Positions 54,279-64,000 of a DNA stretch of 64,000 bases are shown piece after piece. The notes under the pieces are model-generated. The model worked only from the letters and a program-made list of their open reading frames with translations. It had not been told where the DNA came from and searched no databases. Source of the stretch: Vandiemenella viatica (Eukaryota; Arthropoda; Insecta; Orthoptera; Morabidae); contig CM061920.1 of the NCBI GenBank assembly GCA_031002005.1, forward strand, positions 107,071,447 through 107,135,446, written 5' to 3'. Numbering within the stretch: the stretch's first letter is position 1; each line of letters begins with the position of its first letter. Both the position numbers and the translations under genes were made by a program.

Positions 54279-56330
54279 GGGTCATTCCATGTCAAATCAA
54301 CACAATTTTTGAACATTTTTTATCTTACCATCTCCAATCTTGATGAAATTTAGTATATTATAAATTGACATAAAAACAAAGAATATTCCAAAATATTAAA
54401 TTGATATGTCTTTTGGTTTTGGAGTTACAGGGCTCTAAAGTTGCCAAATTTGTCCAAAAAGTGCATGATCGGCATGTTTAAAAATTGCATTTGCCGTTCA
54501 CCTAATTAAGATAGGTTGTTGAACAAGATGTCATTTTAAAGCTCTTTCTTGGGGCTTTCATATGATATGCAACAATACAAGATTTTATTTAAAAAAAAAA
54601 ATTAATTAAAATTTAAATTTTTAAATTTTATTTTCTCAAAAAGCCAATTTTTTAAAATTTTGAAAAAAATCTCAGAACTTATTCATATTACTGTTAACAA
54701 ATTATGAAAGTTTCATTTTGGGATCATGATGGGTTCTCATGGTACAAGAGCTTTCGGTTTGGAATGCTTGTTAAAAATTACAGAAATGAAAAAAAAAATT
54801 CAGGCAATTTTAATAATTTTGTCTCAATCGAATAATTTAACATATATTAAAGTATTAATATTTGCAGCACATTAATTTTACAATATTTAAAGTTTGTGAA
54901 AACTTACACACTATCAGAAACTTTAAAAAACCTTGCCATTTAGTGTTGCTGCTTTGGATGTAATTGACTGAAACTTTCATTAATTTTTAAAGTTTCCACT
55001 TCAGAAAGAGTGTACATTCGGCCTGTTGGAGTTGTTGGATTCACTTTATGCAGAATATCTAATAAAGGAAGCCACAATACATATGGATTTCTTGGATAGG
55101 AAAACGATGGTGAAGGACCAGCTGGTTTGAGGAATGTCACTTTTATTTCATTGGTGCTTTCATTTTTCTCTAAAACGTATGCAAGCCACCAATTGCTGCT
55201 ATATACAGCAGTGATGTATCCATTGATATCAGCAAATGAGAGCTTTTCTTGTGATGATATAACTGTTTGTTGTAATGAACTTTGTGATAAGGAAAATGTC
55301 TTTACAACCATTTTAGTTGAGGATACTGCAGGTATAAAAGCATGAAATTTTTGAGTCCCTGGAATTGTCACTGCATTTTTATAAACATGATTCACCTTTT
55401 TAAATGGGTTAAAACAGTGCAGCATAGGGTATCTACCCCCTTTTTCCATCTTTACTTATTGTTTTCAACTTTTAAAGATTTTTTTTTGCAAAATAAACAA
55501 GATTATTAATAAGAACATAAAGCATAAAGACTGAAGACTAAACACCAGTATACAATTGTGAACACAACCAACCACTGTTACTATAATCTACAATACTGAT
55601 CTGAGAAAGGTGAAGTAGAAGTATTGTGCCTGTTTCAACATGTCAGAACAACAATCAACGTGTCAGAACATGAATCTACAAGTCAGAACTTGAATAAGTT
55701 AGGGAAATTATACAGCTAAAATTCTCATATTTGCATAGATTGGACCAAGGAAAGCTGTATGAAAGAATTATATTTAATTTTATATCACGTGTGCTAGTTT
55801 TTCTAACTTTATTAAAGCAGCACTGCATTAATAAAGAATGTTTTCTGCAAACACTCAAAATTGAAAGTTCTTATATCATGTTAACCCATCATGATCCCAA
55901 AATGAAACTTTCAGAATTTATTAACAATAATATGAATAAACTATGAGATTTTTTTCAAAATTTTAAAAAATTGGCTTTTAAAAAAAATTAAATTTAAAAA
56001 TTTTAATTTTAATTTAAATTTTTTTTAAAAGAAAATCTTGTATTGTTGCATATCATATGAAAGACCATAAAAAGAGCTTTAAAATGACATCTTGTTCAAC
56101 AGCTTACCTTAATTAGGTAAACGGTAAATGTAATTTTTAAACATGTCGATCACCCACTTTTTAGTCAAATCTGGCAACTTTAGAGCCCTGTAACTCCAAA
56201 ACCAGAACACATATCAAATTAATATTAGAGAATTTTCACAATACTTACATCATCATTCAGTACACTAAATTTCATTACAATCTGAAAATGTCAGTTTTAA
56301 ACTCTGTGTTGATTTCACATGGAATGACCC
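54279..56330. mobile_element. Element with about 460-bp TIRs and a TA/TATA duplication
   Basis: The outer ends are GGGTCATTCCATGTCAAATC and its inverse ending CATGGAATGACCC, with TATA on both sides (54275-54278 and 56331-56334). The duplication could be 2 or 4 bp. Inverted similarity runs inward to about 54745 and 55870, through AGTTACAGGGCTCTAAAGTT, ACAAGATGTCATTTTAAAGC, CATATGATATGCAACAATAC and AAAGTTTCATTTTGGGATCA. The 1.1-kb centre encodes one protein fragment on the minus strand and no transposase. It lies in APH-1 intron 2. The superfamily is not assigned. Confidence 0.8.
54940..55449 (-). CDS. Unknown 169-residue protein or C-terminal fragment inside the long-TIR element
   Basis: The frame opens at an ATG (MEKGGRYPMLHCFNPFKKVN) and ends SFSQLHPKQQH. 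Its core reads GYITAVYSSNWWLAYVLEKN, IKVTFLKPAGPSPSFSYPRN and YVLWLPLLDILHKV followed by TPTGRMYTLSEVE. The spacing of aromatic residues (Y..W.....V, F..P.GP..SF..P, W.P...IL) looks like a small beta-barrel, chromatin-reader-like fold. From memory, similar segments occur near the C-termini of uncharacterised transposon-linked proteins in arthropods and cnidarians. I cannot name a family. No stop interrupts it, unlike nearly all other element ORFs here. It may be the 3' exon of a longer element protein. Confidence 0.5.
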   Translation of the reverse strand: MEKGGRYPMLHCFNPFKKVNHVYKNAVTIPGTQKFHAFIPAVSSTKMVVKTFSLSQSSLQQTVISSQEKLSFADINGYITAVYSSNWWLAYVLEKNESTNEIKVTFLKPAGPSPSFSYPRNPYVLWLPLLDILHKVNPTTPTGRMYTLSEVETLKINESFSQLHPKQQH

Positions 56331-56410
56331 TATAAGTGACCTATTAATCAGTATTTCATAACAACAGCACAAGTGTAAATTATTCTGAAACAGTTTGTGT
56401 TATTTAAGAA
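56331..56410. other. Short intronic spacer
   Basis: Nothing recognised. Confidence 0.4.
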
Positions 56411-56459
56411 TTAGCTGATACCCACGACTTCGTTTGTGATTGTAAAGAATTTTGATTGA

Positions 56460-58140
56460 CAGCTACCGACAGGTAATCACCCTACTACATGATGAGAGAC
56501 TGGAGGCTAATACCACACACAAACATCAGTGATCTCCACAGGGTATTTATGGCTGCAAAGTGAAATATAGAGACACACATGTCTTTCGTCAAATATGAAA
56601 TTGCCCTCCGTCGACCAATTTCAACCCCCATATCTCCCACTCCCCGATAGCTACTGACATGACACCACAATTGTGCATGGTGGGAGACTTGAGATTAATA
56701 CCACACACAATCACCAGTGGATTGCGCTGGGTAGTTTTGGCTGTGGATTCAAATATAGGGATGAACATGTCTACTATTTATCAGGTCAACAACTATATCG
56801 ACTACATCTCCACAGCTACCGCAACCACCATAGCGGATGATGGAAGACTCGAGGCACTACCACACTCAAACACCAGTGGTCTGTGCTGACTGCAAAGAGA
56901 AATGTAGGGACAAACACGTCTTTGGTAGAAATAGGAAAATGCCTTACGTTGACCACTTTCAACCACTATATCTCCCACAACCCCATAGCTACTGACATCT
57001 AACCACCATAGTGCACGATGGGAGACTCGATGCTACTACTAAACACAAACACCAGTAGTCTGTGCTTTACAGTTGTGGCAACAAAGTGAAATATACAGAC
57101 ACACATATCGTTGGTCAAAATACGAAAATATCTTTGATCGACCACTTTCAACCACCATATCTCCCACAGCTATCAACATTCGACCGACGTTGTGAACGAT
57201 CGGTGACTATGCTTCTACCCCACACAAACACCAGTGGTTGTGCTAGATAATTTTGACTGAAAAGTGATACATAGGAAGACATACATCTTTGGTGGAAATA
57301 TGAAGATGCCCCAGGTTGACCTTTTTCTACCACCATATCTCCCACACCCCCATAGCTACCAACATCTGACCACCATAGTGTACAATGGGAGACTTGAGGT
57401 CACTACCACACACAATCACCTTTGGTCTGCGCTATGTAGTTGAGATAGCAAAGTGAAATATACGGACATACATGTCTTTGGTTGAAATACGAAAATATCC
57501 CTGATCGACCAATTTCAGCCATAATATCTCCCACTCTCCCACAGGTATCGACATTTGGCCAATGTTGTGTACGATCGGTGACTATTTATTCGCCGTATGG
57601 CAAGCAACTAATACAATAATAAATATATCATCTTCAGATTTTTCATCTTCTGACGTTGCTTTGTGTGACCGTGAGAGATACGGGGTCTAGTTCTGTCGCC
57701 TATTGTGTACATTATCAGCCGTCCTGCATCAGCAGTCCGTTGTCCAGGGTACACCACGAGGATGTTACCTACACGTCTTACCCCATCGGTGACTATGTTA
57801 CTACTACACACAAACACCAGTGGTCTGCGCTAGATAGTTTTGGCTGAAAATTGATACTTAGGGACACTTACATCTTTGGTGGAAATATGAAAATACCCCA
57901 GGTCGACCACTTTCAACCACCATATCTCCCACACCCCTATAGCTACCCACATCTAACCACCATAGTGTACGATGGGAGATTGGATGCTACTACCACACAC
58001 AAACACCAGTGGCCTGCGCTTTATAGTTGTGCCAACAAAGTGAAATATACGGACACATATGTGTTTGGTCGAAATACGAAAATATCCTTAATATTCCCAA
58101 ACACCAGCAATCTGTACTAGGTAGTGGTGGCTGAAATGTG
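56460..58140. repeat. Tandem array, alternating A and B monomers (about 370-bp dimer)
   Basis: Landmark CATAGCTACC/ACAGCTATC starts lie near 56648, 56815, 56984, 57166, 57350, 57537 and 57937. From 56984 on, type A (CATCTGACCACCATAGTG, ATGGGAGACT) alternates with type B (CATTCGACC, ACGTTGTG, ATCGGTGACTATG). Flanking blocks ACACAAACACCAGTGG and ACCACTTTCAACCACCATAT are common to both. The 57537-57937 interval is longer because of a 199-bp insertion. Confidence 0.85.
57586..57784. mobile_element. 199-bp insertion with 12-bp TSD inside a satellite monomer
   Basis: ATCGGTGACTAT occurs at 57574-57585 and 57785-57796, exactly bounding the insert. The insert (TATGGCAAGCAACTAATACA ... CACGAGGATGTTACC) shows no TIR and no poly-A. 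A 12-bp duplication suggests target-primed retrotransposition, i.e. a short SINE or LINE-mobilised RNA. No A or B box was recognised. Confidence 0.7.
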
Positions 58141-58189
58141 AAATATAGGAATAACACACGTGTATATATGTATATGAGATTGAAGAAGG

Positions 58190-58480
58190 CAAAGCCCTAT
58201 ATGTGGTGCTGAAAATATACTACTGATAACATCTGCAAAATTCTAGATACTAACCTATCATGGAAAGTATATATTAGTGAAACTAGAAAAAGAATAAATA
58301 AAAATTATTTTGTATTGGAAAGAATATGCCAGTATCTTCAAACTTGTTTTGCGCTAACAGTATATTACGGGTTGTTACAATCTTGCTTAACATATGGCTG
58401 TGAAATATGGGCAACCTCCACACACTGCTACATGGACAGACTATTTAAGATTAAAAAAAAGGGTACTTAGTTTTATCTAC
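58190..58480 (+). pseudogene. LINE RT connection-domain fragment
   Basis: Encodes KFLDTNLSWKVYISETRKRI, FVLERICQYLQT, ALTVYYGLLQSCLTYGCEIW and MDRLFKIKKRVL. These are the …F-L-G-x-x-L-D…Y-x-x-x-x-S-x-L-x-Y-G-x-x-x-W…K-K motifs of insect LINE RTs of the type at 15.9-24.4 kb. Truncated at both ends. Confidence 0.65.
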
Positions 58481-58481
58481 A

Positions 58482-58966
58482 TCTATACTCTGCAAATCAC
58501 AAATACTGTGGGTGGCAGAGGGTGCTAAGCACCAATCCTAATTCTGCGCATTCCAATCCCGAACAGATCGAGGAAAGAAGGAATACATAAATGAATCAGT
58601 ACGGCATCTTATTTCTGTAATCTTATCCCTCCTGTCATTGTGACCTAAATATGTTGGCAGAAGAAGTATTTCGTTGCACTCGTAACTTAAAGATTTTCGC
58701 ATATTCTCCAGCAAATTCAAACGAAAACGACGTCGTCTGTCCGCCAAACAATCCCAGCCCAACCCACGAATTAGCTCTGTGACACTTACGTAAGGACTGT
58801 AACTAGCAGTCACGAATCGAGCGGCTCTTCTATGTACTTTCTCTAATGTGTCAATCAATCCCTTGCGATATGGATCCCAAATTCCACAACAGTATTCCAA
58901 ATGCGGATGCACTAATGTTTTGTACGCTATTTCCTTTGTATGAGCATTACAACTTCTCAAAATACA
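58482..58966 (-). pseudogene. CR1/L2-like LINE, RT C-terminus and 3' UTR
   Basis: The minus strand reads IAYKTLVHPHLEYCCGIWDP, LEKVHRRAARFVTASYSP, DCLADRRRRFRLNLLENM, RRDKITEIRCRTDSFMYSFF and PRSVRDWNAQN. It is open for 140 codons, so only mildly decayed. The 3' end, antisense TCTACATCTATACTCTGCAA at 58476-58495, resembles a 3' UTR sequence I recall as widespread in insect genomes. It directly abuts the endonuclease piece below, so most of the RT has been deleted. Confidence 0.8.
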
Positions 58967-58968
58967 TC

Positions 58969-59340
58969 CTATGAATCGTGGTTTGGAATTACAGCTTTAT
59001 GATCACTTATTCCCGTGGTGGTAGAAATGTCCGTAAATAATTCAGGCCTATTTGTAACGAGAATATCTAAAATGTTTTCGTTGTCGCACCGCGTTGGTTC
59101 AGTGACGAGCTGCTCAAGATTAAGATCTGAGAAAAGGTCAAGAATAATCTCACAGGATATTTTATCCCTGCCACCAGTAACGTGGGTGTAATTACTCCAG
59201 TCAATATACGGCAAGTTGAAGTCGTCTCCTAGTATTATTCCATGATCCGGAAATTGACGAGCTATATTACTTACGTTATTTCTTAAGGCCTCAGCAACAC
59301 CTACATCTGCATCTGGTGGAAAGCCCGGTGATAACCTCGT
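58969..59340 (-). pseudogene. CR1/L2-like LINE endonuclease fragment
   Basis: The minus strand reads FNLPYIDWSNYTHVTGG, LNLEQLVTEPTRCDNENILD and ILVTNRPELFTDISTTTG, then ISDHKAVI. These are the third quarter of an APE endonuclease with the D-F-N-L-P and SDH boxes. It is followed after one frame change by the RT C-terminus of the same family, implying an internal deletion of about 1.5 kb. Confidence 0.75.
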
Positions 59341-59344
59341 GGAG

Positions 59345-59800
59345 TGTCAGGTGACAGACGAAATAAGTGATCATGAAGCAGTTCTGATGGATATTAGAGG
59401 ATTCAGTAAACCAGCAGCCAAAATTGAAGGGGGAAATAGGTACAGTTATAAAAAGGCACAGATTTCACATTTGATGATATTTCAGAGAATGATTAAGCAA
59501 ATGGAAGGAAGGCACAAGTACAGTTGAGTCAAGAGTTCAAGGAGATAATAAGAAAAGGGGAACACAGATTTATTTAGCATAGGACAGAGACACTCATGTT
59601 GGCACACTTTTCAGCTAAACAAACTTTATATGCTTTGTATATTTTTAAAGTGGTGGTAAACAACCACAGTACAAGAGGTTATGACAACTACTTCCGAGTT
59701 CAGGACAAGATCTGTTCAAAAAGGGCTAACATGTTACAACAAATTTCCCAAGGAAATACAGTAAATTTGTTAACACGTTCTGAATTTAAAAGCAAATTAT
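59345..59800 (+). mobile_element. CR1-like LINE, endonuclease end
   Basis: ISDHEAVLMDIRGFSKPAAK, IEGGNRYSYKKAQ parallel 26775-26870 in the 25.1-kb LINE. Truncated on both sides; it lies head-to-head with the minus-strand LINE, the two meeting near their SDH-containing regions. Confidence 0.7.
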
Positions 59801-61648
59801 AAACATAATCTAACTGATAAGGTCTTATACCCCATAATAGAATACTGTTGTATTATTAATTTTGTCTTTAAATAATAAAAAAAAAGTATGCAAATAGTAT
59901 TAGAGAGCACCTATACTTTAAATATGGCTAATGGAATTCGGATGTCGTAATAATGTTATGTTGTTAAAATAATTGAAAATTTGTCAGCTTCATGAATGCA
60001 TAGACTTTGAGGGGTCCAGTTATGTATAAAATTACAGGTACTGGAAATAAACATACCCATCTATGGAATTTTAAAACAGTTTGTTAAGTCTGTATTTGCA
60101 AACAAGTTTAATTATTCATTTATTTCTTGCTGTAAAACAATAAGTAGGCAATTTTAAAACATGAATTTTATAAATTTACTGTGTAATAACATACCCACCT
60201 GGTTGGTTCATCATGGGTGGCATCATCATGAGTTCCCTGTATCATTGGGTTTCAGCTAATTGTACTAAAAAATGTGTGTTTAAATCCAAAACCTTTCCAC
60301 GGTGCATATGGAGTGAGTGCATACAACACTGCTGATGGCAGTTAGTCTGTCAGATGGGGATGCAGAACACTTATTGTCTTTCAGACGATTATGCCTGAAT
60401 GGGTTGAAACTGGGCTTCATATTATCCCTTATTATAAATCTTACCCACAACACAACCAAGAAACTAAACTTAACACACATGCTTTTACAATCAGCCAAAC
60501 TTACAATAACACAAACAATTTAAACCACCCCAGTTGAAGGGGATTTATAGCATTAAACAGGATTCAAACCTTTGAACTATTCTAGTGCACTGCACATACT
60601 CAAAGCAAGTTTTTCCAGAGATGGACAAATTAAGGGCCCCTGATAACTGTAGCTGGAAATGGGTTTCAGATGGGGGACCTCTGGATACCAGTTACACCAC
60701 TCGTATAAAGTCATAGATTAAAGTCTAAACATATCAACACAATTTTTGTTATGTAAAACCAAGAACTTCCTCTGCATGGTTAGCAAATACATGGTCATAT
60801 TATTGGAGGAATAGTGTTTCATTATTGTAGCCATCACTAATAGGTTTTTGCATTCTTTGCCATAGGTACCATAGCACAGTACAGATAGTTTTGTTGTCCT
60901 TTTTTCAGTTTCTTTTTAAGAAATAACTCTCAGAAATTTGTTATTGCAGTATTAACAACTCTTCTATTCGCAGCTCCATTATTCAGGTCGTCATCTGACC
61001 TCAGTTGTCAGAAATAACGAAGCTTTATAAAGGAACTGATTATAATGTAGTACAGAAATAAAGTAGATACAGTTCAATAAATTTCTTTCCTTTAATGCAG
61101 AATTGAATTTAAGCCGACACTCATCATACACATCATCTGACTCCGTTGGAAAACAGCCCAGGATAAAATATAAATACGACCAATTATTGGAAACTTTTTG
61201 TCCTCTTTTCTTTACACAATCAAGAATTGTTCTGTATTATCAGCTCAGCTATAGTTTACTGTAGTTGATACGTAATACAGCAAGATAATTACTAGCGATA
61301 TTCCAATCGAACTAACTTGTACAACAACAAGTAGTGATTTAGTCGGGTCATAGTCGGTGAGTGTCTTGCTGAAACAAAAAACCCTTTTGTATAATGTTTG
61401 TGACAGAATTTTATGCTTCCTATCTTCTCCATTAGCAATTAGATTGTTTTTAACATAAATAATTTTTTTGACAATAGCCCTCCAATATTATTGAGAGTGG
61501 AATTGCTGTTTAGGAGCGTTAATTAGATTTTTATGTGCGAGGAAAGAATTGTTGGCCAAATATTGCTGGGACTCTTTCTTATGGTGTGCTGTTTCATAAG
61601 AAGTGGGGCGGTGCATTCTTATCGAGGACAGGTAGACAATTTTCTACA
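59801..61648. other. APH-1 intron 2 sequence; no feature
   Basis: About 1.8 kb of AT-rich sequence. No exon of APH-1, RNA gene or element boundary is seen. Confidence 0.45.
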
Positions 61649-61773
61649 GTAGGATCGTAATTTTTCACGGCGTTGAATATTAATATATTTTTCTCCAGCT
61701 TCCAGCCGTGTTAAGATGTCATATTTGCGGGACGTTTCGAAGGCGTCCATCTCTGCCTTCATTCTCAACCAAT
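61649..61773 (-). repeat. Penelope-like terminal repeat, copy 1
   Basis: About 125 bp, nearly identical in the same orientation to 62835-62957 (GTAGGATCGTAATTTTTCAC, TTCCAGCCGTGTTAAGATGT, GCGGGACGTTTCGAAGGCGT). It bounds the truncated downstream element copy, as the pseudo-LTRs of Penelope-like elements do. Confidence 0.8.
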
Positions 61774-62810
61774 ACTGCGATGAGCCTTCCCTACCAATGG
61801 GTTGAGAATATCTTTGAGGTATTTAGCCAAAAGTACGTAGGGCTATCAATTGTACTTACAATAGGTCACATAGGTACTCCTACTGTATGTACTTTTGGTA
61901 GACTGTACAACCTGGGAGGAACAGGAGCATGGGGTTGGAGTCGTCTTTTCACATCTGCTGGTAGTTCTAAGGAGCGGATCAGCTTCGTAGTCAAGTTGTT
62001 TAGCTTAGATGTAGGGTCACGGTTAATCTTCCTGTATGCTTGGTCTTCCAAAAGCTGCATAATTTTACTATGATAGTCCATCTTGCTTAAAACCACCGTG
62101 CAGTTACCCTTATCTGCTGGAAGAATAACAATATTTTCGTCTTTCTTCAACTCATGAAGCGCACGCCTCTCGTCACTTGAGATGTTTGATTTAGGCAATT
62201 TACCTTTACAAAGCACCCGACATGTTTCACGCCTTATCTCCTCCGCTTCTTCCACAGGTAGCGTGCGAACTGCAATTTCAACACCACTGATAATCTCCCG
62301 ATAAGGCACAGATTTAGGTACCAGAGCAAAATTGAGGCCCTTCGATAAAACAGATGACGTAGCAGGATCAAGTTCTCTGTCTGATAGGTTAACAATAGTT
62401 CGCGCTGAAACATGTGGCTTCGTGGAAAATTTCGTTGAAATCTGCTCAAATTTTGAACATTGTCTGTCCGACACACGTTGTTGCAGCTTGAAACTATACG
62501 CTGTAGTACTGCCATCTACCCACTCCCAGGCATCCACAGATAATGCATTTGCAAGGTAAAGATGACACGATAGCAGTGTCTTGCCAATCCAGTCCAAAGC
62601 TTGTCTCGTAAAACGAATACGTTCCTTTACCAAAGCAAGGCTTGCACGACGCAAAATTCTCACTGCTGCGGCTGAAGTAATTGGATGACGTATTCGGGCA
62701 AATTGTGGCACCACATCATGATCATGACATCTTTGAAGAAACGCCAGAGTGCACAAAAGCTTGGCCTTTTTATTACGTAGCATTTCTAACTGTTTTACAG
62801 AACGAAACAT
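61774..62810 (-). pseudogene. Penelope-like element, N-terminal part of RT (copy 2, truncated)
   Basis: The ATG at 62810 opens MFRSVKQLEMLRNKKAKLL. Further in are LHELKKDENIVILPADKGN and CTVVLSKMDYHSKIMQLLED, the hallmark of the N-terminal domain of Penelope-like RTs, then RLYSLPKVHTVGVPM. A TGA follows where the family has arginine before P-I-V-S (one transition from CGA). The frame continues PIVSTIDSPTYF and is lost near 61790, where terminal repeat copy 1 begins. The palm and endonuclease are therefore missing from this copy. Confidence 0.88.
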
Positions 62811-62834
62811 CTCCTCCCCGTAAAGGCTAGTGAT

Positions 62835-62957
62835 GTAGGATCGTAATTTTTCACGGCTTGAATATTAATATATTTTTCTGGGGCTTCCAGCCGTGTTAAG
62901 ATGTCATATTTGCGGGACGTTTTGAAGGCGTCCATCTCTGCCTTCATTCTCAACCAA
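62835..62957 (-). repeat. Penelope-like terminal repeat, copy 2 (between the two element copies)
   Basis: Direct repeat of 61649-61773. It lies after the stop of the upstream copy's ORF and just before the ATG of the downstream copy, so it serves as 3' end of one and 5' end of the next. Confidence 0.8.
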
Positions 62958-63037
62958 ATGTCAATGATTAACTGTTTGTTTATTCAGCTGCTGCTACGGA
63001 AACGGTGGAAGACAAAAACCAACACAACACGATTACG

Positions 63038-64000
63038 TCATCCGCTCTTCTGCTCGTTACCGACGCGAAACTGTTTCAGCATTTTAATCGCTGGGTTCCA
63101 GGCCACACTGAGTTGATAACCAGTGTCCCTGTTGACTAATAAATCAGTTAATCTTATTTCTACAGCCTCTGTAATAACGCTGGCCCAAAAATCTTTGACC
63201 CGGGCTAAAATGGTTGTTTTTTCAAATTCAAAAGTGTGACCCTCTTGCACACTATGTTCGGCCACCGCAGATTTTTCTTCTTGCCCAAGACGAACATTTC
63301 TGGCGTGCTCTACACATCGCTGCACAATGCATCGCTGCGTCTGTTCAATGTAGCCGCGGCCACATTCACATGGTATATAATATACACCAGGGGTTCGTAA
63401 ACCTAGGTCATCTTTAACGCTGCCGACCAAGTTACTAATTTTAGTGGGTGGTCTATAAATTGTCTTGACTCCGTGTTGTGATAGCAGTCTACCTATTTTG
63501 AAACTTAGGGCACCCACAAACGACAGAAACGCAAGGCCCTTGGTATCAATCTGATCTCTCCGTCGATTTTCCTTCTGTTTAAACGCACAAGTAATCTGTC
63601 CCTGATTATAACCATTATTTAAAAACGTTTTCCGGAGATAGTCCAATTCACCAGCCAGGCCATGTTTGTCACAAATCCTTTGTGCTGTGTGTAGCAAGGT
63701 AGTTAATACAGAGTTTCGTTGTGCCGGATGATGACAGCTGTTGGCATTTAAATATAAGTCGGTGTGGGTAGGCTTCCGATACACAGTGTGTCCCAGCGAA
63801 CCATCGGCACGTTTAATAACAAGCACATCAAGAAACGGCAGGCAACCGTCCTCCTCCATTTCCATTGTGAACTGAATATTTTCATGGATTGAATTGAGAT
63901 GCGCAAGGAATTGGTCAAGACTGTTTCTGCCATTGGGCCAAATCACAAAGGTGTCATTGACATACCTATAAAAACACTTGGGCTGGAGTGGTGCGTGGTT
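63038..64000 (-). pseudogene. Penelope-like element, RT C-terminal part and GIY-YIG endonuclease (copy 1)
   Basis: The frame is open to the window edge. At the edge it reads CFYRYVNDTFVIWPNG, the RT catalytic box, with Y-V-N-D where Y-V-D-D is expected. Then DGCLPFLDVLVIK, VYRKPTHTDLYLNANSCHH, IGRLLSQHGVKTIYRPPTKI, and a GIY-YIG-type nuclease: GVYYIPCECGRGYIEQTQR, SAVAEHSVQEGH, ITEAVEIRL. The second half of the nuclease motif is Y-I-E where Y-I-G is usual; the late glutamate is kept. With both active-site changes the copy is probably inactive, although the frame is otherwise whole. It would normally reverse-transcribe its RNA at cut chromosomal DNA in the nucleus. Confidence 0.92.

Larger units (their letters stand above)
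56412..58172. mobile_element. Repeat element with internal dimeric tandem array
   Basis: The left end AGCTGATACCCACGACTTCG is the inverse of the right end of the repeat at 14405-15672. The right end is CACGTGTATATATGTATATG, followed by GAGATT, again like the AT-rich end at 14405. In between lie about nine monomers of 167-187 bp. No transposase or RT is present. The arrangement, terminal sequences plus internal minisatellite, is seen in some non-autonomous Helitrons and other elements, but neither is proven here. Confidence 0.5.

Noticed and set aside
55127..55345. Plus-strand frame opposite the unknown 169-codon frame
   Set aside because: Shorter, no pattern, and ends arbitrarily; the minus strand has the structured peptide.
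61649..62957. Hammerhead ribozyme in the Penelope-like terminal repeats
   Set aside because: Such repeats often hold one. Only a GAAAC-like piece (inverse of 61725-61735) was found, without the CUGAUGA core, and the second copy lacks even the GAAAC.
1..64000. CRISPR arrays, operons, prokaryotic defence systems
   Set aside because: The window is clearly eukaryotic. The tandem repeats seen have 150-200-bp units without spacers, and no cas-like protein is present.

Overview
The window is eukaryotic and almost certainly from an insect with a large, repeat-rich genome. It is AT-rich, has short exons with GT/AG splice sites, and contains arthropod-type LINEs, SINEs, hAT and Tc1/mariner elements and a Penelope-like element. 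One SINE (3206-3443) resembles a tRNA-derived SINE I associate with orthopteroid insects; that placement is from memory, not from a search. There is no sign of bacterial gene organisation. A 1,000-base run of N (12935-13934) is an assembly gap.

Only one host gene is clear: two 5' coding exons of the gamma-secretase subunit APH-1 (52948-53060 and 53211-53431, plus strand). The rest of that gene must lie beyond the window, so its second intron is at least 10.5 kb and is packed with repeats. A second gene-like signal is a short first exon of a THAP zinc-finger protein (39239-39309) ending at a consensus splice donor.

Layout. 1-12.9 kb: LINE 3' ends, two related hAT remnants (about 2.0-3.1 and 10.0-12.25 kb), a SINE, a 170-bp palindrome and diverged repeats. 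13.9-15.7 kb: a tandem-repeat element and a repeat with a structured end. 15.9-24.4 kb: one minus-strand LINE (ORF1 with esterase-like motifs, endonuclease, RT) split by a SINE and by two abutting Tc1/mariner-like elements; the larger carries another insertion and a hAT MITE. 25.1-28.7 kb: plus-strand LINE pieces, broken off by a 6.7-kb TA-target element with about 470-bp terminal inverted repeats (28659-35389). That element contains a 4.15-kb hAT element (30360-34512), which contains an internally deleted mariner (31001-31698) and a hAT-type MITE (34011-34252). 35.6-46.25 kb: three copies of one LTR in mixed orientation, an unrecognised gag-like coding region, the THAP exon, a 150-bp tandem repeat and a nearly intact jockey-type LINE (41089-45554). 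46.5-51.8 kb: Tc1, LINE and hAT remnants. 52.9-64 kb: APH-1 exons, then within its intron a 2.05-kb element with about 460-bp inverted repeats and an unknown protein, a dimeric satellite-like array (56.4-58.2 kb), LINE fragments and a permuted tandem Penelope-like element running off the window.

No operon, CRISPR array or defence island is present. The most unusual material is the two long-TIR elements with no recognised transposase, the nested stack, the rearranged LTR cluster, the dimeric tandem array found inside repeats at two loci, and the permuted Penelope copy. All repeat-family calls are from sequence seen by eye; none was searched against a database.
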